Shown here in pieces: positions 60,871-64,000 of a stretch of DNA of 64,000 nt. The notes beneath the pieces were generated by a model that saw nothing but the letters and a program-made list of their open reading frames with translations, was not told the origin of the DNA and made no database searches. Source of the DNA: Clostridia bacterium (GTDB taxonomy: Bacteria; Bacillota; Clostridia; Lachnospirales; Anaerotignaceae); contig JALCQR010000002.1 of NCBI GenBank assembly GCA_022651385.1, forward strand, positions 124,001 through 188,000, read 5' to 3'. Positions within the stretch are counted from its first letter, which is position 1. The number at the start of each line of letters is the position of its first letter. The position numbers were made by a program, and so were the translations under genes.

Positions 60871-60927
60871 TTTTGTCAAAATCAGTATTTTATCAAGTAC
60901 TGTATGTAAAACAGTGAGTTCCAGCGG
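60864..60927. repeat. dispersed intergenic repeat, copy 2
   Basis: Contains the same ordered blocks as 48680-48740: GACAGCC, TCAAAATCAG, CAAGTACTGTA-GTAAAA and AGTTCCA-CGG. It is flanked by an imperfect direct repeat of about 17 bases (60826-60842 and 60943-60959 region, ATATAT-TATCAGA-CC). Confidence 0.55.
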
Positions 60928-61008
60928 TGCAAACTGAAATATTAATATATCTATCAGAACCGGAATATGTAAAAATTAAATGCTTTAGCGGTTTATTAAA
61001 AAGTCAAA

Positions 61009-61701
61009 CTAATACAATTGTGCAAAAAACGATGCCGCAATAACAGTGAATATTCCTGAAACAACAACCGAAAGAGAGCTCATTGCGCCTTCAAGCTCAC
61101 CTATTTCAAGAGCCTTGCTTGTTCCAAGCACATGTGATGATGAACCGAAAGCCAACCCAACCGATATCCTGTTTCTTATTTTAAACAGTCTGCAAAGATA
61201 CGGACCAAATATGTTGCCCACAACCCCTGTAAGTATAATTACAGGCACAGTTATTGTTGTAATGCCGCCAAGCTCTTCAGCTACGCCGTATCCAAACGGA
61301 CTTGTTATTGATTTCGGAAGCAGCGTAACATATTGTTCATGAGTTAAGCCAAATAATAAAGCTATAGCAAGCACACTTGTCATGCTTGACAGAGCACCTG
61401 CAATTATACCGATAAGTATAGCGCATTTATTTTCTTTTAACTTATTCATTTCCTGATGAAGCGGTATAGCAAAGCATACTGTTGCAGGTGTAAGAAAATA
61501 GCTTATATACTTTGCACCTTCATAATAAATATCATATTTTGTTTTTGTTATGCAAAGATACGCTACTATAATTAAAACTGATATGAGAAGCGGATTAAAA
61601 ATAGGTGATTTGAACTTTTCTTTTATTAAAATTCCTATGTAGTAAGAAATAATTGTAAGAAAAACACCGAAATATGTGGTATTAGCTATAACAGAACTCA
61701 T
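61009..61701 (-). CDS. lrgB: LrgB family membrane protein
   Basis: A 230-residue protein with about seven membrane helices. Family motifs are FLTPATVCFAIPLHQE, LPKSITSPFGYGVAEELGG and GLAFGSSSHVLGTSKALEIGELEGAMSSL. With LrgA it forms a complex first linked to murein-hydrolase control and shown in Bacillus (PftAB) to import pyruvate. The ATG overlaps the lrgA stop by four bases. Together with the FadR-type regulator upstream, an organic acid role is plausible. Confidence 0.93.
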   Translation of the reverse strand: MSSVIANTTYFGVFLTIISYYIGILIKEKFKSPIFNPLLISVLIIVAYLCITKTKYDIYYEGAKYISYFLTPATVCFAIPLHQEMNKLKENKCAILIGIIAGALSSMTSVLAIALLFGLTHEQYVTLLPKSITSPFGYGVAEELGGITTITVPVIILTGVVGNIFGPYLCRLFKIRNRISVGLAFGSSSHVLGTSKALEIGELEGAMSSLSVVVSGIFTVIAASFFAQLY

Positions 61702-62051
61702 AATTTATGCTTCCTTTCGAGAAAAAACTGCGAAACCCTGCCGGTAATCCCAAAAACAATAAATGTTACAACAAACAGCGCCAGCAATATTGGTATAAGA
61801 AACTGCTTCAAATCATCAGACGCCGTCACTATTCCTACTGTAGAAGGCACAAATGTTATTGCAAGTATATCAAGGAGAAATTCTCCTACATCTTTTATTT
61901 CATCAAACTTCAGTATTCCTGTTTGAAGAAACAGAAGCAGTATTACAAGTCCATATATTCCAGCCGGAATTGGAAAGTCAAGAAGTTTATAAATCACCTC
62001 ACCTAAAAATGTTATTCCAAATATTATCATGAACTGTTTTATGTATTTCAT
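61698..62051 (-). CDS. lrgA: LrgA/CidA family holin-like protein
   Basis: A 117-residue protein with four membrane helices (FMIIFGITFLGEVIYKLLDFPIPAGIYGLVILLLFLQTG is the family N-terminus) and a basic C-terminal tail (FLERKHKL). Partner of LrgB. Its ATG overlaps the stop codon of the gntR gene by four bases, with GGAGGG inside the gntR end, so all three genes are translationally coupled. Confidence 0.93.
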   Translation of the reverse strand: MKYIKQFMIIFGITFLGEVIYKLLDFPIPAGIYGLVILLLFLQTGILKFDEIKDVGEFLLDILAITFVPSTVGIVTASDDLKQFLIPILLALFVVTFIVFGITGRVSQFFLERKHKL

Positions 62052-62746
62052 TTTCTGTATCCCTCCTTTCCTATTATTTCGTCTACCAAATCATAATGTT
62101 TGTTTACCACATCCTCAACTTTTGTTTTATCTCTTTTAATAAGACATTCCGCTATTTTTATATGACAGTTAACAAGTCTGAATTTTTCCTCATTATCCGT
62201 TATTTTCCATACATTCCCTATAAGAGACGAAGTTATTTCCGAAAGAGCTTCCAATACAGTAGTTATAAGAGTATTGTCGGCCGAATCATAAATATACCTG
62301 TGAAATTGCGAATCAAACTCGGTACATTCTTCAACATTATCCGTTCTCATGCTTTCCGCAAATTTCATGAGTATACCGCAGTCTATATTTTCAGAATCAA
62401 TACATAAAAGCATGGCTTGTTTTTCAAGACCTCGTCTGAAATCATCTATTTCTGTACAATTAATTTTTTTAAGCAATACTATCATAGTTACTACTCTTGC
62501 CAAACCCTCTTCAAAATGGTCAGATATGTAATTTCCTCCGCCTTGTATACATTCCGCTATTCCAAGGCTTTCAAGCACACGTATTCCCTCTCTTACAGAA
62601 TAGCGTCCAATATTAAGCATATCGGCTAAATATCTCTCTGTAGGCAGTTTGTCACCTTGTTTTATACTGCCGCTCACTATTCCGTTTTTCACATATTCCA
62701 AAACTTTTTCATAGGATTTAATACTTTTTTCAATCTCATTATTCAT
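62048..62746 (-). CDS. FadR-subfamily GntR transcriptional regulator
   Basis: A 232-residue regulator with an N-terminal winged helix (VLEYVKNGIVSGSIKQGDKLPTERYLADMLNIGRYSVREGIRVLESLG, FadR-like) and an FCD domain with metal-type residues in FDSQFHRYIYDSADN and a late His in LVNCHIKIAECL. It heads the gntR-lrgA-lrgB operon and faces a perfect FadR-type operator at its own promoter. The effector is probably a small carboxylate. ATG at 62746 has GGAGG. Confidence 0.92.
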   Translation of the reverse strand: MNNEIEKSIKSYEKVLEYVKNGIVSGSIKQGDKLPTERYLADMLNIGRYSVREGIRVLESLGIAECIQGGGNYISDHFEEGLARVVTMIVLLKKINCTEIDDFRRGLEKQAMLLCIDSENIDCGILMKFAESMRTDNVEECTEFDSQFHRYIYDSADNTLITTVLEALSEITSSLIGNVWKITDNEEKFRLVNCHIKIAECLIKRDKTKVEDVVNKHYDLVDEIIGKEGYRK

Positions 62747-62767
62747 AATCAGTCCTCCGTAGTATAA

Positions 62768-62782
62768 ATTGGTGTTACCAAT
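62768..62782. promoter_or_regulatory. GntR (FadR-type) operator at the gntR-lrgAB promoter
   Basis: ATTGGT-GTT-ACCAAT is a perfect palindrome containing TGGT-N3-ACCA, the FadR-subfamily site. It lies just downstream of the -10, over the predicted start point, a repressing position. Confidence 0.75.
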
Positions 62783-62790
62783 GATATTTT

Positions 62791-62819
62791 AATATACCAT
62801 TCATGTCCAAATATGTCAA
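62791..62819 (-). promoter_or_regulatory. promoter of the gntR-lrgA-lrgB operon
   Basis: Minus strand TTGACA (62819-62814), 17 bases, TATATT (62796-62791). Confidence 0.75.
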
Positions 62820-62859
62820 TAAAAATTAAGCCGAAAATTAAAATTAATCTTTTAAGCTT

Positions 62860-62888
62860 TTGCATAATATGATATATTGAGGTACAAT
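62860..62888 (+). promoter_or_regulatory. promoter of the LtaS-like gene
   Basis: TTGCAT (62860-62865), 17 bases, TACAAT (62883-62888), 38 bases before the start codon. Confidence 0.55.
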
Positions 62889-62926
62889 AAGATGTCGAAA
62901 AAAAGAAGAAAAAGAGGGTTCAATTT

Positions 62927-64000
62927 ATGGATAATAACAATTTTGATACCGGCGGTATGGTAACGCCGCAGAATACACCTATTAGCGATGTAGGGCATTT
63001 CAAAAAAATACGTACTATAATACATAAAACAAGAAATGTTAATTTAAAAGAACATATATATACATCAAAAACGCAGCTGTTGATATCGTCAATTATATTT
63101 GTAGCAGTTTATATGATATTTAATTTTATATTAAAAACACAAATGTACGAAACCGCATTCATATCAGCAGCAGCAGCTGTTTCAATAGGCGCTCCTGTAA
63201 AAATAAAAACAGGAGAATTAGGACGGATAATAGCATCACTGATTGTATGCTTGTTAAGTATACCGCTTTCTTTTTTAATAGTTGAAACTTTAAACGGAAA
63301 TGTAATATGGTATGACCTTACACATATACAAATAATACTTAATTTGGCATGGTACACCTTAATTGCGCTGTTTTGGCTTTTTATTTTAAGAAAGCCTTAT
63401 TATGCTGCAGTTGTTTCATCGGCCGTATTTTTAGGAATAGGCATAGCAAATCACTATGTACTTTCGTTTCGCGGTACAATAATATTTCCCGGTGATTTAA
63501 TGTCATTTGGTACAGCTTTTAGCGTAGCGGACAACTTTAATTTTACTCCCGACAAAGCAATTATATTTTCTGCATGTGCTTTTGTGGCTTATTTTATACT
63601 GAGCAGAAAAGTTTGCAAAGGCATAACTCTTAAGCGAAGAAAATTTATTTCTTTAGCATATATAATTGTGTCTTGTGTGTTTTTGTATGGTTTTTTCAAT
63701 ACAGATATTCTTCCTTCCTTGGGCATATACGCCCAGCAGTGGAAAACACAGGCAAACGGATATGTACTTAATTTTACAACAGCTCTAAGATACAGCCATA
63801 TGGAAAAACCAGTTGATTACAGCGCTCAAGCCACAAAAGACATAATGTCGTCAATTACTCCGGACGCGGCACCTATAGGCACAAAGCCTACTAATATAAT
63901 TGTAATAATGAATGAGTCATTTGCTGATTTTTCAGATTTTGACGATTTAAGCCTTTCGGATGATCCTTGTCCGTTTTATCATTCTCTTACAAAAAACACT
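62927..64000 (+). CDS. LTA synthase-like sulfatase family membrane protein, N-terminal part
   Basis: The first 358 codons of a gene running off the right edge. A cytoplasmic N-terminus of about 45 residues is followed by five or six membrane helices, then the extracytoplasmic part begins. FRGTIIFPGDLMSFGTA between helices and KPTNIIVIMNESFADFSDFDDL at the start of the sulfatase-fold domain are typical of LtaS-like polyglycerol-phosphate or related transferases (the Glu in NESF is the first metal ligand). The catalytic Thr lies beyond the edge. ATG at 62927 has GAGGG. It probably works in teichoic acid or other wall-polymer synthesis; substrate open. Confidence 0.85.
   Translation, partial: MDNNNFDTGGMVTPQNTPISDVGHFKKIRTIIHKTRNVNLKEHIYTSKTQLLISSIIFVAVYMIFNFILKTQMYETAFISAAAAVSIGAPVKIKTGELGRIIASLIVCLLSIPLSFLIVETLNGNVIWYDLTHIQIILNLAWYTLIALFWLFILRKPYYAAVVSSAVFLGIGIANHYVLSFRGTIIFPGDLMSFGTAFSVADNFNFTPDKAIIFSACAFVAYFILSRKVCKGITLKRRKFISLAYIIVSCVFLYGFFNTDILPSLGIYAQQWKTQANGYVLNFTTALRYSHMEKPVDYSAQATKDIMSSITPDAAPIGTKPTNIIVIMNESFADFSDFDDLSLSDDPCPFYHSLTKNT

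Noticed and set aside
1-64000. tRNA, rRNA, transposase, phage integrase and CRISPR features
   Set aside because: None was recognised on either strand by motif reading; very small or degenerate elements could be missed without a search tool.

Overview
The window looks like a chromosomal segment of a low-GC, strictly anaerobic Gram-positive bacterium of the class Clostridia (Lachnospirales-like; the family is my inference). The grounds are the Firmicutes gdpP-rplI-dnaB block, a WalRK two-component system with YycH/YycI, a DnaI/DnaD-type helicase-loading pair, a class III anaerobic ribonucleotide reductase, a four-subunit pyruvate:ferredoxin-type oxidoreductase, a clostridial 2[4Fe-4S] ferredoxin and a CoA-transferase. 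Ribosome binding sites are strong (GGAGG) and used with ATG, GTG and TTG starts. I saw no rRNA, tRNA, CRISPR array, prophage or transposase gene.

Layout. 1-7 kb: CoA-transferase fragment, xthA, dCMP deaminase, an MPN-LysM membrane protein, dnaB, rplI, a compact and frame-disrupted GdpP-like phosphodiesterase, pheA. 7-16 kb: CPBP protease, ferredoxin, pgi, a secreted metallo-beta-lactamase protein, DegV, an FGGY kinase, a MATE exporter. 16-21 kb: an abundant-looking surface protein with tandem consensus promoters and WalR/PhoP-like repeats, then dnaI-like and dnaD-like genes. 21-24 kb: Na+/amino-acid symporter under a glycine riboswitch, argH. 24.5-30 kb: porGDAB with a sigma-54 promoter, facing a PAS-AAA+ sigma-54 activator, then an rRNA methyltransferase-like gene and a 104-bp MITE-like repeat. 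30-38 kb: proline synthesis (proB, proA) with fthC and a zinc-ribbon membrane protein, glnS, then an MBOAT O-acyltransferase with its SGNH partner. 38-45.5 kb: htpG with a CIRCE site, a radical SAM enzyme, a HAD phosphatase, nrdD-nrdG with NrdR boxes. 45.9-53.8 kb: ispE-gntR-LysM-walR-walK and then a secreted protein-yycH-yycI. 54-57 kb: two near-identical orphan TRAP binding proteins with matching 3' RNA structures. 57.8-64 kb: a surface stalk protein, M18 aminopeptidase, an autoregulated gntR-lrgA-lrgB operon and the start of an LtaS-like synthase.

How it fits together. Much of the window serves the cell envelope: WalRK and its YycHI modulators, LysM proteins, the surface protein, O-acetylation, the LtaS-like enzyme and lrgAB. 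Sequences matching the WalR consensus lie in front of the surface protein and in front of the yycHI group, which suggests a local WalR regulon. The second theme is anaerobic carbon and redox metabolism (por, ferredoxin, pgi, CoA-transferase, TRAP receptors, possible pyruvate transport by LrgAB).

The items I find most worth pursuing are the paired 3' structures behind the two dctP genes, where stems differ in sequence but still pair while loop and linkers are conserved; the sigma-54 control of por; the GdpP variant without GGDEF and with a frame break; the MPN-LysM protein with a damaged JAMM motif; and two families of intergenic repeats.
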